From NCBI GenBank assembly GCA_025356665.1, contig JANXRV010000089.1:1-64000 (forward strand): 64,000 bases of DNA, in the 5' to 3' direction. Positions 27,674-35,892 of the stretch are shown here, in pieces. Position numbers and translations under genes: made by a program. This DNA is from CAITSH01 sp025356665. GTDB lineage: Bacteria > Pseudomonadota > Gammaproteobacteria > Burkholderiales > SG8-39. Position 1 is the stretch's first letter. Every line of letters starts with the position of its first letter. The notes beneath the pieces are model-generated. The model was not told where the DNA came from. It ran no database searches and saw nothing but the letters and a program-made list of their open reading frames with translations.

Positions 27674-28687
27674 CTAGTCCGCCTTCATGCCGGTGGCCTT
27701 GATGATGCGGCCCCAGCGCGTCATTTCCGCACGCAAGAAAGCATCGGCGCGCTCGGGCGTGCCGCCCTCCCACTCGACGCCCTGGCTGGCGAGCTTGGCG
27801 CCGATGGCCGGGTCCTTGATGGCGATGTTTATCTCGGTGTTCAATATGTTGAGTATGTCTCGCGGTATGCCGGCGGGCGCGAGCATCATGTACCAGCCCA
27901 CCACCTCGAACTCGGGCAGGCCCGATTCAATCATGGTCGGCAGCTCCGGCGTGAGCGAAGAGCGTCGCGTCCCGGTCACTGCCAGCGCTTTCATCTTGCC
28001 GGCGCGGATATGCGGGATGGATGTGGTGATGGTGTCGAACAGCATGCTCACCTGTCCGCCCAGCAGGTCGGTGATGGCCGGTCCGTTGCCCTTGTAAGGC
28101 ACGTGGGTCACATCCACGCCGGCAAGAAAGCGGAACAGTTCGCCAGACAGGTGGGCGCCGGCGCCAGCCCCGCCCGAGGCATACGACAAGCCGCCCGGTT
28201 TGGCCTTGGCCAGCGCGATGAGTTCCTTGACCGAGTTGGCGGCAAGCGCGGGCGGCGTCACCAGCACCAAGGGGATGTAGCAGACATAGGCGATGGGCTG
28301 GAAATCCTTCAGCGTGTCATAGGGCAGCCTGGGATTGAATAGCGCGTTGGTGGCGTGCACGGTATAACCCATCATGATGGTGTAGCCATCGGGCGCCGAC
28401 TTGGCCAGCGCCTCGGTGCCGATGGCCGCACTGGCGCCGGGCCGGTTCTCGATCAGCACCGGCACGCCAAGACGCTCGGACATTTTGCCGCCGATGCTGC
28501 GCGCCAGCAGATCGACCCCGCCGCCGGGCGGCACCGGCACGATGATCCTGATCGGTTTGCTCGGAAACTTTGCCGCCTGGGCCAGCGCGGCGACCGGCAT
28601 CAGCGCCGTTGCCGACAGCGCAAGAATGGCCAGCAAAGCGGCAGGGGCGATCAGGCCGCGTGCGAGCCGCGATATTCGCTTGTTCAT
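27674..28687 (-). CDS. Bug-family binding protein 2
   Basis: 337 residues; signal peptide then FPSKPIRIIVPVPPGGGVDLLARSIGGKMSERLGVPV, with HVPYKGNGPAITDLLGGQVSMLFDT as the ligand-proximal block. First gene of the operon running to the PaaK-like ligase and perhaps to Bug 1. A GAGGATG-type site precedes the start. It probably delivers the carboxylate or amide that the operon enzymes process. Confidence 0.92.
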   Translation of the reverse strand: MNKRISRLARGLIAPAALLAILALSATALMPVAALAQAAKFPSKPIRIIVPVPPGGGVDLLARSIGGKMSERLGVPVLIENRPGASAAIGTEALAKSAPDGYTIMMGYTVHATNALFNPRLPYDTLKDFQPIAYVCYIPLVLVTPPALAANSVKELIALAKAKPGGLSYASGGAGAGAHLSGELFRFLAGVDVTHVPYKGNGPAITDLLGGQVSMLFDTITTSIPHIRAGKMKALAVTGTRRSSLTPELPTMIESGLPEFEVVGWYMMLAPAGIPRDILNILNTEINIAIKDPAIGAKLASQGVEWEGGTPERADAFLRAEMTRWGRIIKATGMKAD

Positions 28688-29080
28688 TGCATCCTCCTTG
28701 GGGTGAATGGGGGTGACTGGGGCCGGGCTGTCGGCTTGCTCTTGTTTTTTGCCGCATTAAGATCGCCTGCGTCGGGTCGGCTCCGGCGTCAGGTCGGCTC
28801 TAAGTCAGCTTTAGTTCAGCTTTAGTTCGGCATCAGATCAGGTCGGCTTCACAAAAACCTGAAGCCGGTGATCGTGGGGAAAATTATCAGGGCAGCCCCG
28901 CCCCTTGTCAAAACAATACGAAGCCATTTTTCCATCTACCAGCCACGCCGGCAGGCTGGCGCCTAGTTCACCACAACTGGCTACAATAGCGTCCGCTCTT
29001 GCCGGCGCCCGCGCCACTGCATTGCAGCGATGCACAGCCCGGCGCCCTGACTTACGCAAAAATTCCAATCGGAGAACCCA
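28688..29080. other. 393-nt divergent intergenic region
   Basis: No gene is supported here. It separates the minus-strand Bug2 operon from the plus-strand MetE-domain gene and must hold both promoters. A notable patch at 28773-28850 consists of degenerate short repeats around GTCGGCT and TCAGCTTTAGT (two adjacent copies of the latter). I see no clear operator palindrome. Confidence 0.5.
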
Positions 29081-30247
29081 TTGAAGCGAAGCACCGCGCG
29101 TATTCTCACCACCCATGTCGGCAGCCTGATCCGTCCCGAGCCCCTGCTCGATTGCATGCGCGCCAAACTCGCCGGCAAGCCGGTGGATGACGCAACTTAT
29201 GCACGCGCGCTGTCACAATCGGTGGACGAAATTGTGCGCGGCCAGGCGCAGGCCGGCGTGGATGTGATCAGCGACGGCGAATGCGGCAAAGCCATCAGCT
29301 GGTCGCAATACGCGCTCGAACGCCTGTCGGGCTTTGAGCGCCAGCCCTTTGAGCCGGGGCGCAACACCTTTGCCCGCGGCGCCGACCGCACCCGCTTCCC
29401 CGGCTTCTACGACGAGATGGACAAACGCGACGGCGTGGCCACCACCGCCGACTCGGTCTGCGTGGGCCCCATCAGCTATACCGGACAGCCGCAATTGCAG
29501 CGTGACATCGACAACCTGCGCGCCGCGATGAAAAACGTGTCGGTGGAAGAAGGTTTTCTGCCGGTGGCCGCGCCCTCGAGCGTGATACCGGACCGCATCA
29601 ACCAATACTATCCGACCGAGGACGCCTCTCTGGAGGCCATCGCCGACGCGATGCGCGTCGAATACCGCATGATTGCCGAGGCCGGATTCCTGGTGCAACT
29701 CGACGACGCCCGTGCCGCCGTAACCTACGACCGCATGGTGCCGCCGGCCACTAAAACCGACTATCTGAGCTGGCTCGCCAGGCAGGTCGAAGTCATCAAC
29801 CACGCACTCGAGGGCATCCCCGAAGAAAAGGTGCGCTATCACGTCTGCTGGGGCAGCTGGCCCGGCCCTCACACCACCGACGTTCCGCTCAAGGACATTG
29901 TCAAGCTGGTGTTGAAGGTCAAGGCCGGCACCTACCTTATCGAAGGTGCCAATCCGCGCCACGAACATGAGTGGCGCGTCTGGGAAAGCGTCAAGCTACC
30001 GGCCGGAAAGGTGCTGGCACCGGGCGTGATCAGCCACGCCACCAGCGTGGTCGAGCATCCGGAACTGGTGGCCGAGCGCATCGTGCGCGTGGCCAAACTG
30101 GTCGGCCGCGAAAATTACATCGCCAGCACCGACTGCGGTTTCGCCCAGGGTCCCTTCCATCGCCGCGTGCACCCCAGCATCATGTGGGCCAAGCTTGAAG
30201 CCATGGCCGAGGGCGCAAAAATAGCCAGCAAGGCACTCTGGGGCTGA
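29081..30247 (+). CDS. MetE catalytic-domain protein (COG0620 methyltransferase-like)
   Basis: 388 residues, half the length of cobalamin-independent methionine synthase and corresponding to its catalytic barrel alone. The zinc ligands are readable: HVCWG (His and Cys), the Glu in YLIEGANPRHEHEW and Cys in STDCGFAQG. The opening TTHVGSLIRP is usual for this group. Stand-alone members act on varied thiols or demethylate unknown compounds. The start is TTG at 29081 with GGAGA upstream. Its place among catabolic genes argues against a role in methionine synthesis. Confidence 0.82.
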   Translation: MKRSTARILTTHVGSLIRPEPLLDCMRAKLAGKPVDDATYARALSQSVDEIVRGQAQAGVDVISDGECGKAISWSQYALERLSGFERQPFEPGRNTFARGADRTRFPGFYDEMDKRDGVATTADSVCVGPISYTGQPQLQRDIDNLRAAMKNVSVEEGFLPVAAPSSVIPDRINQYYPTEDASLEAIADAMRVEYRMIAEAGFLVQLDDARAAVTYDRMVPPATKTDYLSWLARQVEVINHALEGIPEEKVRYHVCWGSWPGPHTTDVPLKDIVKLVLKVKAGTYLIEGANPRHEHEWRVWESVKLPAGKVLAPGVISHATSVVEHPELVAERIVRVAKLVGRENYIASTDCGFAQGPFHRRVHPSIMWAKLEAMAEGAKIASKALWG

Positions 30248-30296
30248 GTCCCCGGCTGATGGGTCAAACCGAAGTATCGCCGCGCATCGCAAAATA

Positions 30297-30331
30297 GGCT
30301 GGAAATGCCCGCCTGGAGCGGCTTTCCAGCC
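30297..30331. repeat. Dispersed palindromic repeat, copy B
   Basis: Perfect 9-bp arms GGCTGGAAA (30297-30305) and TTTCCAGCC (30323-30331) enclose 17 nt. This is the best-preserved copy of the family. It lies 49 nt after the MetE-domain gene. Confidence 0.8.
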
Positions 30332-30468
30332 ATCGGCCGCGCCGGCACATCAAGCGCCCGGAGCGGCGTGAGGCCTTGCCGGCCTCAGCTTCGGGCGCAA
30401 TAGCCCATAATCGCACTCTGGATCAAGCCATAGAAGCTCGACGCAGACATCTCAATGAGGAGAACGCC

Positions 30469-31443
30469 ATGACCCGTTTCGCCCGACTTGCCGCACCAGC
30501 CTTGTTCACCCTGCTCACCGTTTTCACCGCCACCGGAGCCCTCGCGGCAGACTACCCGGTGCGCCCGATCAAGTGGGTCGTACCCTACACCCCGGGCGGC
30601 ACCACAGACGTACTCGCGCGCATTGTCGCGCAATGGCTGTCGGAAAAACTCGGCCAGTCCGTCATCGTCGAAAACAAGCCAGGCGGCGGCAACAACATCG
30701 GCGTGGACTACGTCGTCAAGTCGGCCCCGGACGGCTACACCATGCTGCTCGTCAACCCGGCCAACGGCATCAATGCCACGCTCTACAAAAACCTGCCCTT
30801 CAATTTTGTCCGCGATATCGCGCCGGTTGCCGGCCTGGTGAAGTCGCCAAACGTGATGGAGGTGACCAATAACTTTCCGGCCAAGACCGTGGCCGAGTTC
30901 ATCGCCTATTGCAAAGCCAATCCGGGCAAGATCAACATGGCCTCCTCGGGCAGCGGCACCTCGGTGCACATGTCAGGCGAGCTGTTCAAGTTCATGACCG
31001 GATGCGACATGCTGCACGTGCCCTTCAAGGGCGCCGGCCCGGCACTGACCGAGCTGATCGGCGGCCAGGTGCACGTGCTGTTCGACAACCTGCCCTCGTC
31101 CATCGGGCACATCAAGGGCGGGCGCATCCGCGCCCTCGCCGTAACTTCGACGACAACCGAGCCGTCGCTGCCGGGCGTCCCGACAGTCGCCGCCACCGTG
31201 CCCGGCTACGAGGCCACCGCTTGGTTCGGTATCGGCATGCCCAAAGGCACGCCAACGGACATCATCGAAAAGATCAATGCCGAGGTGAACCGCGCCCTCA
31301 ACGACCCGGGCATGCGCGCCAAACTCGCCGAGCTCGGCGGCCGGCCGATACCGGGCACGCCGGCGGACTTCGGCAAAATCATCGTTGAGGAAATCAACAA
31401 ATGGGAGAAAGTCGTCATCAGCTCCGGCGCCAAGGTGGAATAA
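30469..31443 (+). CDS. Bug-family binding protein 3
   Basis: 324 residues. The signal peptide MTRFARLAAPALFTLLTVFTATGALA is followed by ADYPVRPIKWVVPYTPGGTTDVLARIVAQWLSEKLG. HVPFKGAGPALTELIGGQVHVLFDN is the typical central block. The start at 30469 has GAGGAG upstream; longer versions of the frame lack an RBS and would bury the signal peptide. It is followed 23 nt later by a serine hydrolase gene, suggesting shared transcription. Confidence 0.92.
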   Translation: MTRFARLAAPALFTLLTVFTATGALAADYPVRPIKWVVPYTPGGTTDVLARIVAQWLSEKLGQSVIVENKPGGGNNIGVDYVVKSAPDGYTMLLVNPANGINATLYKNLPFNFVRDIAPVAGLVKSPNVMEVTNNFPAKTVAEFIAYCKANPGKINMASSGSGTSVHMSGELFKFMTGCDMLHVPFKGAGPALTELIGGQVHVLFDNLPSSIGHIKGGRIRALAVTSTTTEPSLPGVPTVAATVPGYEATAWFGIGMPKGTPTDIIEKINAEVNRALNDPGMRAKLAELGGRPIPGTPADFGKIIVEEINKWEKVVISSGAKVE

Positions 31444-31466
31444 GGACGGGGACGAAGGCAAAAACG

Positions 31467-32570
31467 ATGACGACAGGGACGACAGCGACAACGCACGATC
31501 ACGACGGACTGCGCCAGGCGGTCGATTTCGCCGTGGCCCACGAAACCTCGTGGGATCGCGACAACAGCGACAACTGGGGCATTCACAACGCCGACCGGCC
31601 GCCATGGAACCGCTTGCTCGGTCCGGTGCATCCGCGCGGGCCGGTTTCCGGCGTGATACAGGTGGCCGGCCAGAAACGCATTGCATGGGGCGAGCCCGAC
31701 CGCGCCGACCTGACATTCTCGGTGGCCAAGACCTGCCTCGCACTGCTCGCCGGCGTGGCGCACGACCGCGGGCTGCTGCCCGATCTAGATGAGGCGGTAA
31801 GCAGCAAGGTGCCCGGGGTCGGGTTCGACAGTGCGCCCAACCGCAGCGTCACCTGGATGCAACTGCTGCAACAAACCAGTGAATGGGAGGGCGAATGTTT
31901 CGGCGTGCCCGACCAGGTCGACCGCTACCGCCACCTGCAATACCAGCCATCGCGCGACCTTCAGGGACACAGCAAGGGCGACGCGCGAGCGCTGCAGGCA
32001 CCGGGCAGCTACTGGGAGTACAACGACGTGCGCATCAACGCGCTGGCGCTGGCGCTGCTGCACCTGTTCCGCCGGCCGCTGCCCGAGGTGTTCCGCGACA
32101 CCATCATGCAACCCATAGGCGCAAGCGGCGACTGGCGCTGGGTCGGCTATGACAACAGCTGGGTCGAGATCGACGGCAAACGCATGCAGTCGGTACCGGG
32201 CGGCACGCACTGGGGCGGCGGCATGTCGATCAGCAGCGCCGACCAGGCGCTGATCGGACAGCTACTGCTTGACCAGGGGCGGGCCAAGGGCGCGCAGGTG
32301 CTATCGGCGGAATGGGTCAGACGCATGCAGACACCCTGCGCCATCGCACCCTGGTACGGCACGCTAGTCTGGCTCAACCGGCTGCGCGGTGTGTTTCCCA
32401 GCGCATCGGCATCGAGCGTATTCGCCATCGGCGCCGGTGCCTCGGTGGTCTGGATCGACCCCGACCGGCAGATGGTGGCGGTGGTGCGCTGGATAGACGG
32501 CGGCCAGATTGACGGCTTTTGCCGGCGCGTGGCCGCCGCCATTCCCACGCTGAATGGCGCGGCGGCATGA
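31467..32570 (+). CDS. Serine beta-lactamase-family hydrolase (esterase/DD-peptidase-like)
   Basis: 367 residues. The nucleophile motif SxxK is Ser85-Val-Ala-Lys88 (TFSVAKT), YxN appears as YND in YWEYNDVRINALAL, and the third motif region is HWGGGMSIS. This is the class C/esterase branch (beta-lactamase fold, PF00144). No signal peptide is visible, so a cytoplasmic amidase or esterase is likelier than a resistance enzyme. The chosen ATG gives a cleaner start than an upstream one that overlaps the Bug gene. Confidence 0.82.
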   Translation: MTTGTTATTHDHDGLRQAVDFAVAHETSWDRDNSDNWGIHNADRPPWNRLLGPVHPRGPVSGVIQVAGQKRIAWGEPDRADLTFSVAKTCLALLAGVAHDRGLLPDLDEAVSSKVPGVGFDSAPNRSVTWMQLLQQTSEWEGECFGVPDQVDRYRHLQYQPSRDLQGHSKGDARALQAPGSYWEYNDVRINALALALLHLFRRPLPEVFRDTIMQPIGASGDWRWVGYDNSWVEIDGKRMQSVPGGTHWGGGMSISSADQALIGQLLLDQGRAKGAQVLSAEWVRRMQTPCAIAPWYGTLVWLNRLRGVFPSASASSVFAIGAGASVVWIDPDRQMVAVVRWIDGGQIDGFCRRVAAAIPTLNGAAA

Positions 32571-32662
32571 GCTTGCACGTCGCCGCCCGCAGCCAGGGAC
32601 GATACGGCCGATACGACAAAAAATAAGCTAGTTACTTCAAGGACAACAAGGGAGCAACAGGC

Positions 32663-33433
32663 ATGGAAGGATGGCGAGCAAGACTGGGTTTCATGATTCC
32701 GCCGGGAACACCGACAGTCGAACGGGAAATGGTTGAGCTCGCGCCAAAGGGCGTGTCAGCGCACTTTGCGCGCATGGTCGCACGCGGTCCTGTGGGCACG
32801 CTCGCCAACCTGCAGTCGCGTGCGGCGAGCCAACTCGAGCACATGGACGAGACGGTCGATTCCATCGCCAGCGTCGAACCCGATGTGATCGTGCTGGCGC
32901 ACACCGCCACCAGCTACGTGCTTGGCCGGGACGGCGACGAGAAGCTCGCGCGGCGCCAGGAAGAACGCACCGGCATCCCTTTCATTTCTGCGCTGGGCAG
33001 CGCCGCCGCAGCGCTCGCGGCCCTGGGCGTGCGCAAAATCGCCATCGGCACCCCCTACGACCAGGCGCTCACGCTGCGCAGCAAGGCCGTGCTGCAGGAG
33101 TACGGCTTCGAGGTCGTGCATGCCGAGTGCCTGCCCGATGTGAAGAATATTTTTGAGGAGACCCAGCGCCGGATCTACGGCCTCGTAAAGGGCGTCAACC
33201 GTCCGGATGCGGATGCGGTGTTCATCAGCGGCGTGGGACTGCCGACGCTATCGATACTGGGCGCTGCGGAAACCGACCTGGGCAAGCCGGTGCTGTCTAG
33301 CGCCTTGTCGATGATGTGGAACGCCTTGCGCACCAGCGGCATCGGTACACCGATAGCGGGCTATGGCCGGCTGCTGCAAGATCCCCAGTACCGGCCGGCA
33401 TCGGCTTATCGTCGGCCAAAACGCCAAGAATAG
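32663..33433 (+). CDS. Second Asp/Glu racemase-fold protein lacking catalytic cysteines
   Basis: 256 residues. ARLGFMIPPGTPTVEREM, VIVLAHTATSYVLG and DADAVFISGVGLPTLSILGAAETDLGKPVLSSALSMMWNALR match the arylmalonate decarboxylase layout closely. The first catalytic position is His80 and the second is Gly190, exactly the replacements seen in the protein at 22695. GYGRL near the end is conserved. Decarboxylation or isomerisation of a malonate/maleate-like acid is the default guess, but the missing cysteine makes the mechanism uncertain. Confidence 0.78.
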   Translation: MEGWRARLGFMIPPGTPTVEREMVELAPKGVSAHFARMVARGPVGTLANLQSRAASQLEHMDETVDSIASVEPDVIVLAHTATSYVLGRDGDEKLARRQEERTGIPFISALGSAAAALAALGVRKIAIGTPYDQALTLRSKAVLQEYGFEVVHAECLPDVKNIFEETQRRIYGLVKGVNRPDADAVFISGVGLPTLSILGAAETDLGKPVLSSALSMMWNALRTSGIGTPIAGYGRLLQDPQYRPASAYRRPKRQE

Positions 33434-33469
33434 AAAGGCCTGCCCGGGGCCGGCAAAGGAGGGCCCCTT

Positions 33470-33529
33470 GACAGGCTTCCCTCTGCAGCAAGGGAAATAC
33501 AAGGGAGCTTGCCCCCTTGTGCGGTGAAT
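33470..33529 (+). repeat. 60-bp inverted repeat, left copy
   Basis: About 90% identical (6 mismatches in 60) to the reverse complement of 35737-35796. The core ACAAGGG ... CCCTTGT (33499-33505, 33514-33520) can fold as a hairpin. It lies between the convergent racemase-fold gene and Bug 4. Confidence 0.85.
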
Positions 33530-33576
33530 CCCCGAGACTGAGCCTAAGCTAATGCTAGTGCTAAGACGCGGCTCGC

Positions 33577-34617
33577 TTACTCCGCCTTGATATTAGCGGC
33601 GCGAATGACACCGCCCCAGCGGGTCAATTCGGCTTCAAGAAATTTATGGAAATCCGGCGGCGACATCGGCGCATAGGCATCAAGCCCGATCTTTTGCAAC
33701 ATCGATTGCGTGTCGGCTGATTTGAGCACCGCCGCCATATCGACGGCGAGGCGCTGCCCGATCGCCGGAGGCAAACCGACCGGTGCGACAAAGCCGAACC
33801 AGTTGGCGAAATCCATACTCTCAAACCCCTCCTCCCTGAGCGTACTGACATCCGGCATATCGAAAAAACGCCCATGGGTTGAGACGGCAAAAACCTTGAG
33901 CTTGCCGGCTTTGCGTAGCGTGGCCGCACTGCCTGCGGGCAGCATCTGCAAATCAGTCTGGCCACCAAGCAAGGACGTGATCGCCGGCGCCTGCCCCTGA
34001 AAAGGAACGTGCAGGATGTTCAGCCCGGCGAGGCCCTTGAACGTCTCCATGGCGATCTGCGAGGTGCTGCCCAGTCCGGCCGACGAGTAGGTGAACTTGC
34101 CCGGCTGCGACTTGATCAGCGCCAGCAGCTCCCGCGTCGTGTTTGCCGGAAAATCCGGACGCGCCACCAGCGCGAACGGGTTGATGGCGAAGGGCATGAT
34201 CGCAACAAAATCCTTCAGCGGCTCGTAGGAGAGCTTGCTGCGCATGTTCGGCGCGATGGCATGGGTTTCCGCGCTGGCCAGCAGCAGGGTGTAGCCATCG
34301 GCGGGGGCGCGCGCCACCGCCTCGGCGCCAATGGTGCCGGCGGCACCGGCCCTGTTCTCGACGATGACCGGCGCGGCCATGCGCTCGGACAGCCGCTGCG
34401 CCATCACCCGCCCGACCGAGTCGGAGGCGCCGCCGGCTGGCCACGGAACGACGATCCGGATAGCCTTGTTGGGGTAGGCCTGTGCAAAGGCCGGTCCTGA
34501 GACGAAACCGGCGACCCCGGCCAGGGTGGCGAAGCAGGCCATTGCAGCCACGAACCTTGATACGCGTATGGGTTTCGGCGCTGCGTTACCGCTCTGGCCG
34601 TCGCTGCTCTTTTTCAA
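33577..34617 (-). CDS. Bug-family binding protein 4
   Basis: About 346 residues. After a basic N-terminus and hydrophobic leader ending GPAFAQ comes AYPNKAIRIVVPWPAGGASDSVGRVMAQRL. HVPFQGQAPAITSLLGGQTDLQMLP and FANWFGFVAP are close to Bug 5. The start is set at TTG 34617 because CGGGAG lies 6 nt before it; an ATG at 34647 is the alternative. Tandem paralogue of the next gene, both bracketed by the 60-bp inverted repeat. Confidence 0.9.
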   Translation of the reverse strand: MKKSSDGQSGNAAPKPIRVSRFVAAMACFATLAGVAGFVSGPAFAQAYPNKAIRIVVPWPAGGASDSVGRVMAQRLSERMAAPVIVENRAGAAGTIGAEAVARAPADGYTLLLASAETHAIAPNMRSKLSYEPLKDFVAIMPFAINPFALVARPDFPANTTRELLALIKSQPGKFTYSSAGLGSTSQIAMETFKGLAGLNILHVPFQGQAPAITSLLGGQTDLQMLPAGSAATLRKAGKLKVFAVSTHGRFFDMPDVSTLREEGFESMDFANWFGFVAPVGLPPAIGQRLAVDMAAVLKSADTQSMLQKIGLDAYAPMSPPDFHKFLEAELTRWGGVIRAANIKAE

Positions 34618-34671
34618 TTCAATCTCCCGTATGAGGATTATTTTCAAGCGATCGCGCTCTGACCGACGCCC

Positions 34672-35691
34672 TTATTTTTGCTCGAGGCGGATGTTGGCGC
34701 GATTAATCACCTCGCCCCAGCGCACCACCTCGGTTGATACGAACTGCCGGAATTCATCCTGCGACAGCGGGAATGCCTCAACACCGGCTGCGCGCAACTG
34801 CGCCTGGACCTCGGGCGACTTCACCACGGCGACGATGTCCTCGACCAGGCGTTGCACCACGGCCGCCGGCGTCTTCGCCGGCACCATGATGCCGAACCAG
34901 TTGGCGACATCCATGCGCTGAAAGCCTTCGTTCTGCAGCGTCGGGACATCATCGAGCAGGTTCGACTTGGAGGCGGTCATCATGCCGTAGACCTGGATCT
35001 TTCCGGTTTTGCGCAAGGCCAGCACACGACCGACCGGCAACACCATGAGGTCGATCTGGCCGCCCAGCAGCGCCGTCTCGGCCGGTGCGGTTCCCTGGAA
35101 GGGCACATGCAGGAAGTCAATGCCCGCCTGTCCCTTGAACATTTCCATCGCAACCTGGCCGGTGCTGCCTATGCCCCAGGTGCCGTAGGTGAGCTTGCCC
35201 GGGTTGGCCTTGGCGAAAGCCACCAGCTCAGCCGTGCTCTTGGCTGACAGTGTCGCCCGGCCGACCAGCACAAACGGATTCTTGGCAAAGGTGGCGATAG
35301 GGATGAAATCGCCAATCGGGTCATAGGGCGGCTTGCGCCCGGCGCCCATGCCGATCGAATGGGTCTCCGCGCTCGCCACCAGCAGCGTGTAGCCGTCAGG
35401 CGCAGAACGCGCCGCCGCGTCGGCACCGATCATGCCGTTGGCGCCACTGCGGTTCTCGACAATCACCGAAGCGGCGAGTTTCTCCGAAAGGCGTAGTGCG
35501 ATGATGCGCGACACCGCGTCAGTGGTGCCGCCCGCCGGCCAGGGCACAATAAGCTTGACCGGCCGTTCGGGATAGGCGGCTGCAGCTGATGCGGCCAGAA
35601 AAACCAATGCTGCGCCCAGCATCCCGCGCCGAAAAAAAGAACGGCATGCCGATGTGATCCGCGCAAGACAGCAATGGCTTGTTCGATGCAT
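34672..35691 (-). CDS. Bug-family binding protein 5
   Basis: 339 residues. A leader ending ASAAAAYPERPVKLIVPWPAGGTTDAVSRIIALRLSEKLA and the blocks LLVASAETHSIG, HVPFQGTAPAETALLGGQIDLMVLP and VANWFGIMVPAKTP parallel Bug 4 throughout, indicating an old tandem duplication. It probably heads a two-gene transcript, or follows the enoate reductase operon across a 201-nt gap. Ligand unknown. Confidence 0.92.
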   Translation of the reverse strand: MHRTSHCCLARITSACRSFFRRGMLGAALVFLAASAAAAYPERPVKLIVPWPAGGTTDAVSRIIALRLSEKLAASVIVENRSGANGMIGADAAARSAPDGYTLLVASAETHSIGMGAGRKPPYDPIGDFIPIATFAKNPFVLVGRATLSAKSTAELVAFAKANPGKLTYGTWGIGSTGQVAMEMFKGQAGIDFLHVPFQGTAPAETALLGGQIDLMVLPVGRVLALRKTGKIQVYGMMTASKSNLLDDVPTLQNEGFQRMDVANWFGIMVPAKTPAAVVQRLVEDIVAVVKSPEVQAQLRAAGVEAFPLSQDEFRQFVSTEVVRWGEVINRANIRLEQK

Positions 35692-35736
35692 GACGCCTCC
35701 TTTTATTACCGCCGGTTTTCCGGCTTTGTTTTAAAT

Positions 35737-35796
35737 ATTCACTGCACAAGGGGGCAAGCTCCCTTGTATATCCCCCACTGCAGAGGGAAGCTTGTC
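35737..35796 (-). repeat. 60-bp inverted repeat, right copy
   Basis: Reverse-complement partner of 33470-33529. It lies in the gap upstream of Bug 5. Immediately beyond it, 35843-35857 and 35858-35872 form a 15-bp direct repeat (AGTACAAACACCGTT, one mismatch). Confidence 0.85.
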
Positions 35797-35892
35797 GGAG
35801 CCGTCTCACTTTCAGGACTTTATCAGCGCTGCCTTAATCTTAAGTACAAACACCGTTAGTACGAACACCGTTTCGCCGCCGCTTCGGCCGGC

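Noticed and set aside
29041..29080. Riboswitch (SAM or cobalamin) before the MetE-domain gene
   Set aside because: The leader shows no conserved riboswitch core, and the protein is not a standard MetE.
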